Under the pieces are notes generated by a model that searched no databases, was not told the origin of the DNA, and saw nothing but the letters and a program-made list of their open reading frames with translations. Made by a program: the position numbers and the translations under genes. From Microbacterium aoyamense (GTDB lineage Bacteria > Actinomycetota > Actinomycetes > Actinomycetales > Microbacteriaceae), in the NCBI RefSeq assembly GCF_023155855.1, contig NZ_JAKNUT010000005.1, forward strand, positions 62,001 to 126,000: a stretch of 64,000 nucleotides of DNA. Reading direction: 5' to 3'. This document shows positions 36,990 through 46,086 of the stretch, in pieces. Within the stretch, counting starts at the first letter, position 1; each line of letters begins with the position of its first letter.

Positions 36990-37637
36990 TCACCTGGGAG
37001 TTTCGATTGCGTCACGTTTGCGTGGTGTGGCGGCGATACAGACCGCCCCGATGACATCGGCTCCCCCGGCGCGCAGCGCGCGAACCGCCTCGGCGAGCGT
37101 CGCCCCCGTCGTGACGACGTCGTCGAGCACCAGCACGCGCCGACCCGCCGCGCGACGCGCCACGAGGCTCCCCTCGACGTTGCGTCGGCGCGCGCCCTGA
37201 TCGAGCCCGCGCTGATCCGCCGTGGCCCGCGTCGCGCGGAGCAGACGCTCGACACGGAGTCCGCAACGGCGGGCGACGAGCTCCGCGACGTGGAATCCGC
37301 GCCGACGGAACGAGGCGCGCGACGTCGGCACCGGCACCAGGATCGCGGACCGGGCATCATCGGCGGCGGCCCTCAGCGCGGGCGCGAGGGCGCGAGCCAG
37401 CCCCGTGCGGCCGTCGTGTTTGAGGCTCCGGATGACGCGGGCCGGCACACCGTCGAACGTCAATCCACTCACGACTTCGACACCGGCGACGATCCGCCGG
37501 GTCACCTGCGGCCGCAGCGCGAGAGCGCAGGCCTCGCAGAGCGCCACGTCGTCGGCGTCGCAGCCCGCGCAGCGGACGGGGAACACGAGCGCGAGCGCGT
37601 CTTGCAGCGCGCCGCGCAGGTCGGTCGAAGCATCCAT
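36990..37637 (-). CDS. comF: ComF-family amidophosphoribosyltransferase-like protein
   Basis: A 215-aa protein of the ComF family. An N-terminal zinc-ribbon (CAGCDADDVALCEAC) is followed by a type I phosphoribosyltransferase fold with LVPVPTSRASFRRRGFH and the PRPP loop VLVLDDVVTTGATLAEAV. Members take part in DNA uptake in naturally competent bacteria, but in Actinobacteria the role is unproven. The ATG at 37637 is my choice; a GTG one codon before is also possible. It lies between lpqB and hpf, an order shared with mycobacteria. Confidence 0.9.
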   Translation of the reverse strand: MDASTDLRGALQDALALVFPVRCAGCDADDVALCEACALALRPQVTRRIVAGVEVVSGLTFDGVPARVIRSLKHDGRTGLARALAPALRAAADDARSAILVPVPTSRASFRRRGFHVAELVARRCGLRVERLLRATRATADQRGLDQGARRRNVEGSLVARRAAGRRVLVLDDVVTTGATLAEAVRALRAGGADVIGAVCIAATPRKRDAIETPR

Positions 37638-37725
37638 CACACCACCATCGCGCCGCGGGCACGGGCCGCCGCGCACGATCGGACGACCCGTGGAAGAGCG
37701 GCGCGAGGGCTCGGCTGGGGAGGAG

Positions 37726-39411
37726 CTATTCGGGCGTGCCCTGCTGTGTCGCCAGGACGAGGATGCCCGACGCGGACTGCTGCCAGTTGGCTCCGCGCTT
37801 GATGTAGAGCGTGCCGTCGGCGCCGCGGAGGCGCACGCTCGAGATCGAGTTGGCACCGGAGATTGATGCCGCGCCCTCCGGCCCGGGTGTCACGACGCCG
37901 GGGCCGCCCACGAGCTGCTCCAGCACACGCACGGTGGACTCGCCGACGGCGAGCACGCCGACCGTGGTGTCGTCCAGCCACGCGAGACCGACGCCGGCGC
38001 CATCCGCGATGCCCAGTTCGATCGGGGCGCTGAGGCTCCTCGGCACCTGCTCCTGATCGTGGATGATCCCCGCCCCCCACACCGACGTGCGTCCGCCCGA
38101 GCTGACCAGCGCCGCGATGCGCGCTCCGTCGCGCGAGACGGCCATAGCCGTGATGCGGCTCGCACCCGGCCAGGCGGCCTCGATCTGCACGGGTTCGGTG
38201 CTGCCGGGCAGGTACGCCCGGACCGCCTGCGGTGCATCCCTCGGCACCGACCAGATCACGCCCGACGGATCGATCGAGGGGTCGACGAGGCCCGAGCGGG
38301 CATCGAGGACCGCTGCGTCGCCCTCCGCCGTCACCCGTATCACCGCACCGTCGGCCGTGCGGACGGCCGCCGAATCGCGATCCACGCCGACCTGGATCGC
38401 CGCGGCATCCACCTGCTCCACGGCATCCGACAGCCCGGGGATCTCGGTGAGTTCGTCTCCCGTGAGGAATCCGAAGCCCTGCTCGATCCGCGCGAGCGCT
38501 GGGCCCGTGACGGTGGTGCGCCGCGTCGGCGCCGCCTGCGCCGGGAGCACGGTGTTGTCGGCGAGCATCTCGACCTCACTGACGCCCGCGGCGCCCAGGC
38601 TCGCCTCGAGCTGCGCCTGCATCCGGTCGAGCGTGGTCTGGTCCAGCCCGAGCGCGTTCTCGAGGGTGACGCCCGCGACTCCCGACACGACGGGCACACC
38701 GATCTGCGAGGTCACCCCCTCGGTGAACGCCGTCTTGGTGGCGCCCGCGAGCCAGTCGCTGCGCGGCTTGTTGACGAGCGCGTCCGCGATGCGGCTGGCC
38801 GTGTTCGTCTGCGGGAACCACCGCACATCGGGCACGAGATACGTCCACGTCACGTCGAAGTAGGCGAGCGGGTACGGCCGGAAGACCTGCGCGAACGTCG
38901 TGCGGTCGAGCACGATGCCGTCGGGCGCCTGCGTGATGCGCCATTCGCCCGCCCCGTTCTTGCCGAGTTCGAAGGTGAGCGGGATCGTGCCGACGTCGGC
39001 CCGCTCGTAGACGCCCTTCTCGTCGACCGTCGCGACGGGGGTGACGGTGACCTCGACCGTGTCGTCGTCGATGAGGACCGGCTCACGGTCGGCGAGGATG
39101 TCGACGGTCACCTGGGCGGACGGGTTCCACTGGTCGCGGAACGACGCTCCGAGGAACTCGCGCGCCGTGGACCATTCCGATCCGCCCGTCGCGGCAGGGC
39201 CCGACCCCGCGAGCAGGAATCCGTCGACGATCTGCTCCGGCGTCGCGCCGGGCTGCGGACCGGTCGGACGGAACGAGATGTCGGGCGGGCCGTCGTCGCT
39301 TCCGGCCGGCAGGCCCTCCTGAACGGCTCCGCCTGTGGGCAGGCCCGCGCACGCCGTGAGCGCGATCACCGCGAAGGTCACGAGGATCGACGAGAGGATG
39401 CCGCGCCTCAT
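37726..39411 (-). CDS. lpqB: Lipoprotein LpqB (MtrAB accessory, GerMN and beta-propeller)
   Basis: A 561-aa lipoprotein. The signal peptide ends in the lipobox LTAC with the lipidated cysteine at residue 21 (LTACAGLPTGGAV). A GerMN-type domain lies at about residues 180-310 and a WD40-like propeller fills the C-terminal half (AVSRDGARIAALVSSGGRTS). In mycobacteria LpqB binds the extracellular part of MtrB and tunes MtrA phosphorylation and cell-wall growth. The ATG overlaps the mtrB stop in ATGA, so mtrA-mtrB-lpqB is one operon. Confidence 0.95.
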   Translation of the reverse strand: MRRGILSSILVTFAVIALTACAGLPTGGAVQEGLPAGSDDGPPDISFRPTGPQPGATPEQIVDGFLLAGSGPAATGGSEWSTAREFLGASFRDQWNPSAQVTVDILADREPVLIDDDTVEVTVTPVATVDEKGVYERADVGTIPLTFELGKNGAGEWRITQAPDGIVLDRTTFAQVFRPYPLAYFDVTWTYLVPDVRWFPQTNTASRIADALVNKPRSDWLAGATKTAFTEGVTSQIGVPVVSGVAGVTLENALGLDQTTLDRMQAQLEASLGAAGVSEVEMLADNTVLPAQAAPTRRTTVTGPALARIEQGFGFLTGDELTEIPGLSDAVEQVDAAAIQVGVDRDSAAVRTADGAVIRVTAEGDAAVLDARSGLVDPSIDPSGVIWSVPRDAPQAVRAYLPGSTEPVQIEAAWPGASRITAMAVSRDGARIAALVSSGGRTSVWGAGIIHDQEQVPRSLSAPIELGIADGAGVGLAWLDDTTVGVLAVGESTVRVLEQLVGGPGVVTPGPEGAASISGANSISSVRLRGADGTLYIKRGANWQQSASGILVLATQQGTPE

Positions 39412-41105
39412 GCCGCGCCTCCTCGGGGCGCGTCGCGCAGCACAGGGATCGGCTGCGTGAGACCGAGGTCGTCGACGGCCGCCACGGAGTCGTCGCCCGG
39501 GTCGACGGGAAGCGGCGACGGCGCCGCGAGCCGCGCACCGTGCCGGGGCAGCGTCAGCACGAAGTTCGTTCCGCGACCGAGCTCCGACCACACGGCGAGC
39601 TCCCCGCCGTGCAGGCGGGCATCGCCGAGGGCGATCGACAGACCCAGGCCCGTGCCGCCGATCGTGCGCGTGCGCGAGGGGTCGGCCCGCCAGAATCGGT
39701 CGAAGACGCGCTCGACGTCATCGGGCTTCATGCCCAAGCCGTAGTCGCGCACTCCGATCGCCACCGCCTGCTGATTGCTGTCGACCGTGACGACGATGGG
39801 CCGCCCCTCCCCGTGCTCGATCGCGTTGCCGAGCAGGTTGCGCACGATCCGGCGCACACGGCGGGGATCCATGTCGACGGGGGAATATCCCCCCGGAGCC
39901 ACGAGCCGCACATCCGTCCCATGCTGTTCGGCGAGCTGAGCCATCGACTCGATGACGTCCTCGGCGAGGTGGGCGAGGCTCGTCGGCTCGAGCTCGAGCT
40001 GCACCGATCCGGCGTCGTAGCGGCTGATCTCGAGGAGGTCGGTCAGCAGCGTCTCGAAGCGCTGCACCTGCGCGTTGAGCAGCTCTGCGGCGCGGGCCGT
40101 CGCGGGATCGAAGTCGTCGCGCTGGTCGTTGATCATGTCGGCCGCGAGCCGGATCGTCGTGAGCGGCGTGCGCAGCTCGTGCGAGACATCCGACACGAAC
40201 CTCTGCTGCACGAGCGAGAGGTCGGCGAGCTCCTTGATCTGGGATTCGATGCTGTCGGCCATCGCGTTGAACGAGCGACCGAGGGTCGCGAGCTCATCCT
40301 CGCCGCGCACGGGCAGGCGCACGTCGAGCTCACCCGCCGCGAGCTTCGCGCTCGTCTCGGCGGCTTCGCCGATCGGCGTCGTCACCGAGCGCAGGACGAA
40401 CCACGCGATGCCGCTGATGAGCAGCACGAGCGCGATGCCCACGACCCACAGCGTGCCCTGGATGAAGCCGAGGGTCTGGGATGCCGCGCTCAGGTCGTAC
40501 GCGAGGAAGAGCGCGTACGCACCGACGCCCGCGACGGGGATCGTCAGCTGCTGTCCGACGACGATCCCCGGCACGGTCGAGCCGTCCGCACCCGGCAGGG
40601 CGACGGACTGCCAGTACTGCTGGCCGGGGTTGTCTTCGACCTGCGCGGCGAGCTCGGGCGTGATCGCCTCGTCGAAGGCGGGGCCGCGCGTGAAATCCTG
40701 CGGCGCGACCGCGGACGGCGTGCTGTCGATGCGGAAGACCGCGATCGCATCGCTCGAGGACTGCTGTGCGAGGCTGCCGCTCACGGTCTGCATGAGCGCC
40801 TGCAGCTGCGACGAATCGCCTTCGACGGCCGAGTCGAGGGTCTCCTGGGCGATCGCGGTCGCCCGCTGGGCCGACTCGAGCACCTGGTCGCGTCGCGAGA
40901 CGAACAGATCGTTCTGGATCTGCACCGCCATCCACAGACACGCGATCACGACGGCGAGCGCCGTCAGCGCGAGCGTCACGAGAATCGTGCGGAAACGCAG
41001 CGACCGGCGCCACAGGCTCGCGAGGTCTTCGGGCCACGCGCGCCACGAGCGCAGCCAGGCCCACGGATCGCGGGTCACGGCGCTTCCGGCACCCGCGCTC
41101 GTCAT
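39408..41105 (-). CDS. mtrB: Sensor histidine kinase MtrB
   Basis: A 565-aa membrane sensor kinase. Two transmembrane helices (about residues 38-60 and 215-240) enclose an extracytoplasmic domain; a HAMP domain follows, then the phosphoacceptor helix DVSHELRTPLTTIRLAADM with H309, and the ATPase boxes NLLGNAIEHGEG, VRDYGLGMKP, FDRFWRADPSR and GGTGLGLSIA. It phosphorylates MtrA and coordinates envelope and division. The ATG at 41105 is 7 bp after the mtrA stop; the frame is open upstream into mtrA. Confidence 0.96.
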   Translation of the reverse strand: MTSAGAGSAVTRDPWAWLRSWRAWPEDLASLWRRSLRFRTILVTLALTALAVVIACLWMAVQIQNDLFVSRRDQVLESAQRATAIAQETLDSAVEGDSSQLQALMQTVSGSLAQQSSSDAIAVFRIDSTPSAVAPQDFTRGPAFDEAITPELAAQVEDNPGQQYWQSVALPGADGSTVPGIVVGQQLTIPVAGVGAYALFLAYDLSAASQTLGFIQGTLWVVGIALVLLISGIAWFVLRSVTTPIGEAAETSAKLAAGELDVRLPVRGEDELATLGRSFNAMADSIESQIKELADLSLVQQRFVSDVSHELRTPLTTIRLAADMINDQRDDFDPATARAAELLNAQVQRFETLLTDLLEISRYDAGSVQLELEPTSLAHLAEDVIESMAQLAEQHGTDVRLVAPGGYSPVDMDPRRVRRIVRNLLGNAIEHGEGRPIVVTVDSNQQAVAIGVRDYGLGMKPDDVERVFDRFWRADPSRTRTIGGTGLGLSIALGDARLHGGELAVWSELGRGTNFVLTLPRHGARLAAPSPLPVDPGDDSVAAVDDLGLTQPIPVLRDAPRGGAA

Positions 41106-41112
41106 GTACGCC

Positions 41113-41793
41113 TCAGACGATGGCGCCGGCGCGATAGCCGACACCGCGCACGGTCGTGACGATCTTCGGGTTGTCGGGGTCGAGCTCGACCTTGGCGCGC
41201 AGGCGCTGCACGTGCACGTTCACGAGACGCGTGTCGGCCTTGTAGTGATAGCCCCAGACCTGCTCGAGCAGCATCTCGCGCGAGAACACCTGCTGCGGCT
41301 TGGAGGCGAGGGCGACGAGCAGCTCGAACTCGAGCGGCGTGAGCGCGATGACGACGTCGGCGCGGCGCACCTCGTGGGCCGACACGTCGACGGTCAGATC
41401 GCCGATCCGCAGCATCTCGCTCACCGGCTGCGCCACGGGGCGCAGGCGCGTGCGGATGCGCGCGACGAGCTCCTTCGGGTTGAAGGGCTTCACGATGTAG
41501 TCATCGGCGCCCACTTCGAGCCCGCGTACGACGTCCGCGGTGTCGGTGCGGGCCGTTAGCATGATGATCGGGATGCCGGATTCCGCCCGCACGCGCGTGC
41601 AGATCTCGATGCCGTCCATGCCGGGGAGCATGAGATCGAGCAGGATCAGGTCGGGTCGCTCGGCACGCCACACGTCGACGGCCTGAGATCCATCGGCGCA
41701 GAACACCGTGTCGAAGCCCTCGGTGCGCAGCACGATGCCGATCATCTCGGCGAGTGCGGTGTCATCGTCGACCACCAGGATGCGTGAAGTCAT
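41113..41793 (-). CDS. mtrA: DNA-binding response regulator MtrA
   Basis: An OmpR-family regulator of 226 aa. The receiver has the acidic pocket D9-D11, phosphorylation site D53 (LILLDLMLPGMDG) and switch lysine in DDYIVKPFNPKEL; the winged helix carries EFELLVALASKPQQVFSREM and DTRLVNVHVQRLRAKVE. MtrA governs cell-wall hydrolases and replication-linked genes in Actinobacteria. It is the first gene of mtrA-mtrB-lpqB. Upstream, TAATGT (minus strand, near 41860) is a possible -10, which would give a leader of about 60 nt; the 217-bp gap to the divergent gene holds nothing else I can assign. Confidence 0.97.
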   Translation of the reverse strand: MTSRILVVDDDTALAEMIGIVLRTEGFDTVFCADGSQAVDVWRAERPDLILLDLMLPGMDGIEICTRVRAESGIPIIMLTARTDTADVVRGLEVGADDYIVKPFNPKELVARIRTRLRPVAQPVSEMLRIGDLTVDVSAHEVRRADVVIALTPLEFELLVALASKPQQVFSREMLLEQVWGYHYKADTRLVNVHVQRLRAKVELDPDNPKIVTTVRGVGYRAGAIV

Positions 41794-42010
41794 CTACGCG
41801 ATTCGTCCTCTATGTCGGGCCACCGCCGCCCCAGCGGCGCTCGGGCGCTCCCCACACATTAGTCGACGGCGCCTGAGCGCGGGCCGGAGGCCCACCGGGC
41901 GAGCGCTGAGAACGCCCCGGCGAGTGCCGCGCGCACTGCGGCGGACGCGTCGCCCGCGTGTGACACGATGGAGTCCCGCCCGCGGGGCGCCGATGCACGA
42001 GGAGGCTCAC

Positions 42011-43297
42011 GTGACCGCGTACCCTGCCTGGACGCCTGCGTCACGCCCCGGCATCGTGCCCCTGCATCCCCTCTCCTTCGGGACCATCCTCGGGCGCTCC
42101 TTCGTCGCCCTCCGGCAGAACCCGAAGGTGCTGCTCGGGTTCGCGCTCGTCGTGCAGACGCTGACGTACGTCGTCGTCCTCGGCGCGATCGCGGCGATCG
42201 GGTGGGCGACCTATACGCGATTGTCGACGCTGCGCCCCGGCACCGAGGATTTCGAGACGGTGACCGTGGGATCGTTCGCGATCCTGATCATCGCGAGCTT
42301 CGTCCTCGGACTCGCGGCGCAGGCGATGTCGGTCATCGTGCAGGGCGTCGTCGTCATCGAGGTGACGCACGCCGTCGTCGCCGAGAAGCTGACCCTGCGC
42401 GCCATCTGGCAACGTGTGAAGCCCGTCGCGTGGCGGCTCATCGGCTATTCGCTGCTGCTCGCGCTCGCCCTGGCCGCGGGCGTGGTGATCGTCGGCGGCG
42501 CACTGTTCGCGCTCGGCACGGTGGCCCTGCCGGTCGCGATCGGGCTGGGCATCCTGGCTCTCCTCGGCGCGGTCGTCGTGGTGTGGTGGCTCACGATCAA
42601 GTTGCTCCTCGCGCCGTCCGTCATCCTCGTCGAGCGTGCGACGATCGCGCAGGCGGTCGCACGATCCTGGGTTCTGACCCGCGGCCGGTTCTGGTCGTCG
42701 CTCGGCGTCATCCTGCTCATCGTCGTCACCTTCTCTGCCATCGGGCAGGTCATCGCGCTCCCGTTCTCGTTCCTGTCGGCGGGGCTCGGCACGATCATCG
42801 CTCCGACGGGCGACCCGAACGCCTCGGGGATCGTCTCGATCGTCGCCGGGATGCTGCTGACCTACGCGGTGCTGTTCGTCATCCAGTCGATCGCACTCGT
42901 CGTGCAGGCGACGGCGACGACGCTCATCTACGTCGACTGCCGCATGCGCCATGAGGGTCTCGATCTCGATCTGCTCGCCTATGTCGAGCGACGGGACGCT
43001 TCGCCCGCGTCCTCGCTCGGCGCCGGCGGCGGTGCCTCCGACCTCCCCGATCCCTACGTGCAGCACATCGGCCGCGTGATCGCGCCGCGATTCCCGGCCA
43101 CAGCGGCTTACCAGCCCGCGTACCCGGTCGCCCCACCATCGGCGTACGGAACACCCGCCGGGGCACCACCACAGCCGCCCGCGTCACCGCAGCCCGCCGC
43201 GCCCGCGCCGGCACCGCAGCCGCCCGCGTCACCGACGACCTGGACCGCGCCCGGCGCACCGGCCCCGCCCACCGACCGAGAGTCGCCGTGGGCGTGA
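42011..43297 (+). CDS. Multi-pass membrane protein, glycerophosphodiester phosphodiesterase membrane-domain family
   Basis: A 428-aa protein with about six transmembrane helices between residues 40 and 305, then a soluble tail rich in Pro and Ala (PPASPQPAAPAPAPQPPAS). The element ILGRSFVALRQNPKVLLGFA and the later ARSWVLTRGRFWSSLGVILL are typical of the GDPD membrane domain found N-terminally in GlpQ-like proteins, but no phosphodiesterase domain is attached. The GTG start at 42011 follows AGGAGG by 5 nt. It heads a run of overlapping genes (DUF4129, DUF4350, MoxR, DUF58), so it probably belongs to that membrane-associated system. Confidence 0.8.
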   Translation: MTAYPAWTPASRPGIVPLHPLSFGTILGRSFVALRQNPKVLLGFALVVQTLTYVVVLGAIAAIGWATYTRLSTLRPGTEDFETVTVGSFAILIIASFVLGLAAQAMSVIVQGVVVIEVTHAVVAEKLTLRAIWQRVKPVAWRLIGYSLLLALALAAGVVIVGGALFALGTVALPVAIGLGILALLGAVVVVWWLTIKLLLAPSVILVERATIAQAVARSWVLTRGRFWSSLGVILLIVVTFSAIGQVIALPFSFLSAGLGTIIAPTGDPNASGIVSIVAGMLLTYAVLFVIQSIALVVQATATTLIYVDCRMRHEGLDLDLLAYVERRDASPASSLGAGGGASDLPDPYVQHIGRVIAPRFPATAAYQPAYPVAPPSAYGTPAGAPPQPPASPQPAAPAPAPQPPASPTTWTAPGAPAPPTDRESPWA

Positions 43298-43944
43298 TCC
43301 CTCTCGCGGCGACACCCCTCATCCCCGACGGCGACGACGCACGCCGCTGGGCCGAGCAAGAGCTTTCGGATCCCGCCTATCGCATCACCGAGCCGACCTT
43401 CTTCGATCAGGCGGCGCGGGCGGTCTGGGACTTCGTCCGTGGGCTGTTCGGCGCCGAAGTGTCGCAGGACTGGGGCACCCTGCTCGCGATCGTCGGTGCG
43501 ATCGCGGTCGTCGTACTGATCGTCGTCGCGTTCCTGATCTGGGGGCGGCCACGCTCGACGAGGCGCGCGCCGGCGCCGCACGCGGCTCTTTTCGGCGACG
43601 CCGACGAACGCACGGCCGAGGAGCTGCGGCGGGCCGCGGCATCCCACGCCGACCGCGGCGAATGGGCCGACGCCGTCGTGCTGCGCTTCCGTGCCCTCGC
43701 CCGAGGTCTCGCGGAGCGCGGCATCGTCGACACGCCCCCGGGCGCCACCGTGCATGCGTTCGCGCGCGCGGCGGCCGGCGCCTTCCCCCCGCATACGGAC
43801 GACCTCGAGTCGGCGGCGCAGGCGTTCGACGACGTGCGCTACCTGCGCCGACCGGGCACGGCCGCGCTCTACGCGCGCGTCGCGTCGGTGGATGACGCGA
43901 TCGCCGCCGATCGCCCGCTCGTCACCGAAGGCGTCCCCGCGTGA
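43294..43944 (+). CDS. DUF4129 domain membrane protein
   Basis: A 216-aa protein with one transmembrane helix (about residues 64-86: LLAIVGAIAVVVLIVVAFLI) and a helical cytoplasmic DUF4129 domain with ASHADRGEWADAVVLRFRAL, GATVHAFARAA and AFDDVRYLRR. DUF4129 proteins accompany MoxR/DUF58 systems and some transglutaminase-like proteins. The GTG overlaps the previous stop in GTGA; an in-frame GTG at 43288 would add two residues. It overlaps the DUF4350 gene by 4 bp. Confidence 0.88.
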   Translation: MIPLAATPLIPDGDDARRWAEQELSDPAYRITEPTFFDQAARAVWDFVRGLFGAEVSQDWGTLLAIVGAIAVVVLIVVAFLIWGRPRSTRRAPAPHAALFGDADERTAEELRRAAASHADRGEWADAVVLRFRALARGLAERGIVDTPPGATVHAFARAAAGAFPPHTDDLESAAQAFDDVRYLRRPGTAALYARVASVDDAIAADRPLVTEGVPA

Positions 43945-45110
43945 CCGATGTCGAGGTGCGGACGACGTCACGCGGGCGACGCATCGGCGGATGGATGGCG
44001 CTCGGCGTCGGCGTGGTGGTGATCGGGATCGTCGGCTCGCTGATGTCGGGACTCGGCGCGTGGTCGGAGCGCGAAGCCCTCGACCCCGAGTCCCCCGCCC
44101 CGCTGGGCACACGGGCCCTCGCCGAGATCCTCCGCGACCACGGGGTCGACGTCATCGTGGCGCGCGACCGCGCGACGGCATCCGCGGCCCTCGCGGAACA
44201 CGAGGCGACCCTTGTGATGCCCGACGCCCCGGCGCTCACGGACGCCGCGCTCGAAGAGCTCGGCGCCGCCGCCGCCGACCTCGTCCTGATCCAGCCCCGC
44301 TCGCGCGACCTGCGTCTCTTCCTCGACGGCTCGTCGCTCGCGGGCGCCGCCCCCGAGGGTGCGGTCGCCCCGGATTGCGATCTGGCTGAGGCGACGCGCT
44401 CGGGCGACGTCTCGCCCGGTCTGCTGCTGGCCCCGGGCGACGACTCGGTGACCGCCTGCTACCCGGCCGGGGACGGATGGGGACTCCTCGTGCACGACGA
44501 CGGCGGGCGCCGGGTCGCGGCGATCGACGCGGCTCCGTTGTTCGTCAACGAGGCGCTGGCCGCCGACGGCAACGCCGCGCTGGCGATCAACCTCATGGGC
44601 CGTCATCCCGTCGTGGTCTGGTACATGCCCGCCCTGTTCGACACGGATCTTGAGACCACGCCGACGCTCGGCGAGCTGACCCCGCCGTGGGTGAGCCCTG
44701 TCATCGTCCTGCTGCTCGTCGCCGGCGCCGCTGCCGGGATCTGGCGCGGACGCCGGTTCGGTCCGCTCGTGCGGGAGCGCCTGCCGGTGACGGTGCGCGT
44801 CGGCGAGACGACCGAGGGGCGAGCCCGCCTCTACGCCCGTGCCGGCGACGCCGGGCACGCGGCTGCACAGCTGCGCGGGGCGACGCTGCGGCGCCTCGCG
44901 CGAAAGCTCGCGATCGGCCCGGCCGCGCGGCCCGACCAGATCGCGGATGCCGCCGCGACGCGCACGGGCATCGACCGACAGACGGTGCGCGGCATCCTCA
45001 TCGACGACATCCCCGCGTCGGGAGCCGAGCTCCTGAGCCTGCGCACGCGCCTCCGCGACATCGAGGGGGCCGTCGACGCCGCCCTCCGCCCCGAAAGGAA
45101 CAGCCGATGA
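43941..45110 (+). CDS. DUF4350 domain membrane protein
   Basis: A 389-aa protein with a transmembrane helix at about residues 18-40, an extracytoplasmic domain starting with SPAPLGTRALAEILRDHGVD (the DUF4350 signature, related to GldG-like folds), and a second helix near residue 250 (VSPVIVLLLVAGAAAGIWRG). A cytoplasmic helical tail follows. It sits between DUF4129 and MoxR in a series of 4-bp overlaps, the standard arrangement of this module in Actinobacteria. Confidence 0.88.
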   Translation: MTDVEVRTTSRGRRIGGWMALGVGVVVIGIVGSLMSGLGAWSEREALDPESPAPLGTRALAEILRDHGVDVIVARDRATASAALAEHEATLVMPDAPALTDAALEELGAAAADLVLIQPRSRDLRLFLDGSSLAGAAPEGAVAPDCDLAEATRSGDVSPGLLLAPGDDSVTACYPAGDGWGLLVHDDGGRRVAAIDAAPLFVNEALAADGNAALAINLMGRHPVVVWYMPALFDTDLETTPTLGELTPPWVSPVIVLLLVAGAAAGIWRGRRFGPLVRERLPVTVRVGETTEGRARLYARAGDAGHAAAQLRGATLRRLARKLAIGPAARPDQIADAAATRTGIDRQTVRGILIDDIPASGAELLSLRTRLRDIEGAVDAALRPERNSR

Positions 45111-46084
45111 CCGACATCGACACCCCCGCCGACGACGCCGCTCTGCGCGATGCGATGAACCGGGTGCGCGCCGAGGTGGGCAAAGCCGTCGTCGGTCAGG
45201 ACGGCACCGTCACGGGCCTGCTGATCGGACTGCTCGCGGGGGGGCACGTGCTCCTCGAGGGCGTGCCGGGCGTCGCGAAGACACTCCTCGTGCGCGCGTT
45301 CGCCACGACGCTCGGGCTCGACACGAAGCGCATCCAATTCACCCCCGACCTCATGCCCGGAGACGTCTCGGGCTCGCTGGTCTACGACGCCAAGACGGGC
45401 GAGTTCGAGTTCCGCGAGGGCCCGGTCTTCACGAACGTTCTGCTCGCCGACGAGATCAATCGGACGCCGCCCAAGACGCAGTCGGCCCTCCTGGAGGCGA
45501 TGGAGGAGCGTCAGGTCTCGACCGACGGCGTGACCCGCCCCCTGCCCTTCCCGTTCCTCGTCGCCGCGACGCAGAACCCCATCGAACACGAGGGGACGTA
45601 CACGCTGCCCGAAGCGCAGCTGGACCGTTTCCTGCTGAAGCTCATCGTCGATCTGCCTGTCCGGGAGGCCGAGCTCGAAGTCCTGCGCCGGCACGCGGGC
45701 GGCTTCGATCCGCGGAATCTCGCCGCCGCGGGTGTCCAGCGCGCCGCGACCGCCGACGAACTGCGCGCGGCGCAGCGGGCCGCGGCATCCGTCGCCGTCT
45801 CGGACGCCGTCCTCGGCTACGTCGTCGACCTCGCGCGCGCGACCCGCGAGAGCCCCTCGGTGCAGCTCGGGGTCTCGCCGCGCGCGTCCACGGCGCTGCT
45901 GGCGTCGGCCAAGGCGTGGGCGTGGCTCGGCGGCTACCCCGCGATCACGCCCGATCACGTGCAGACGATGCTCGTGCCGACGTGGCGGCACCGCATCCGC
46001 TTGCGACCCGAGGCAGAGCTCGAGGGCGTGTCGGTGGATGCCGTGCTCGGTTCGGTCGTGCAGCAGACGAGGGTGCCGATCTAG
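45107..46084 (+). CDS. MoxR-family AAA+ ATPase
   Basis: A 325-aa AAA+ chaperone-like ATPase. Walker A is GVPGVAKT, Walker B VLLADEINR, sensor 1 AATQNPIEHEG, and the MoxR element TYTLPEAQLDRFLLKL follows. MoxR proteins act with von Willebrand-type partners such as the neighbouring DUF58 protein, in folding or activating envelope or metal-dependent proteins. The ATG overlaps the DUF4350 stop, with GAAAGGAA 6 nt upstream. Confidence 0.95.
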   Translation: MTDIDTPADDAALRDAMNRVRAEVGKAVVGQDGTVTGLLIGLLAGGHVLLEGVPGVAKTLLVRAFATTLGLDTKRIQFTPDLMPGDVSGSLVYDAKTGEFEFREGPVFTNVLLADEINRTPPKTQSALLEAMEERQVSTDGVTRPLPFPFLVAATQNPIEHEGTYTLPEAQLDRFLLKLIVDLPVREAELEVLRRHAGGFDPRNLAAAGVQRAATADELRAAQRAAASVAVSDAVLGYVVDLARATRESPSVQLGVSPRASTALLASAKAWAWLGGYPAITPDHVQTMLVPTWRHRIRLRPEAELEGVSVDAVLGSVVQQTRVPI

Positions 46085-46086
46085 GG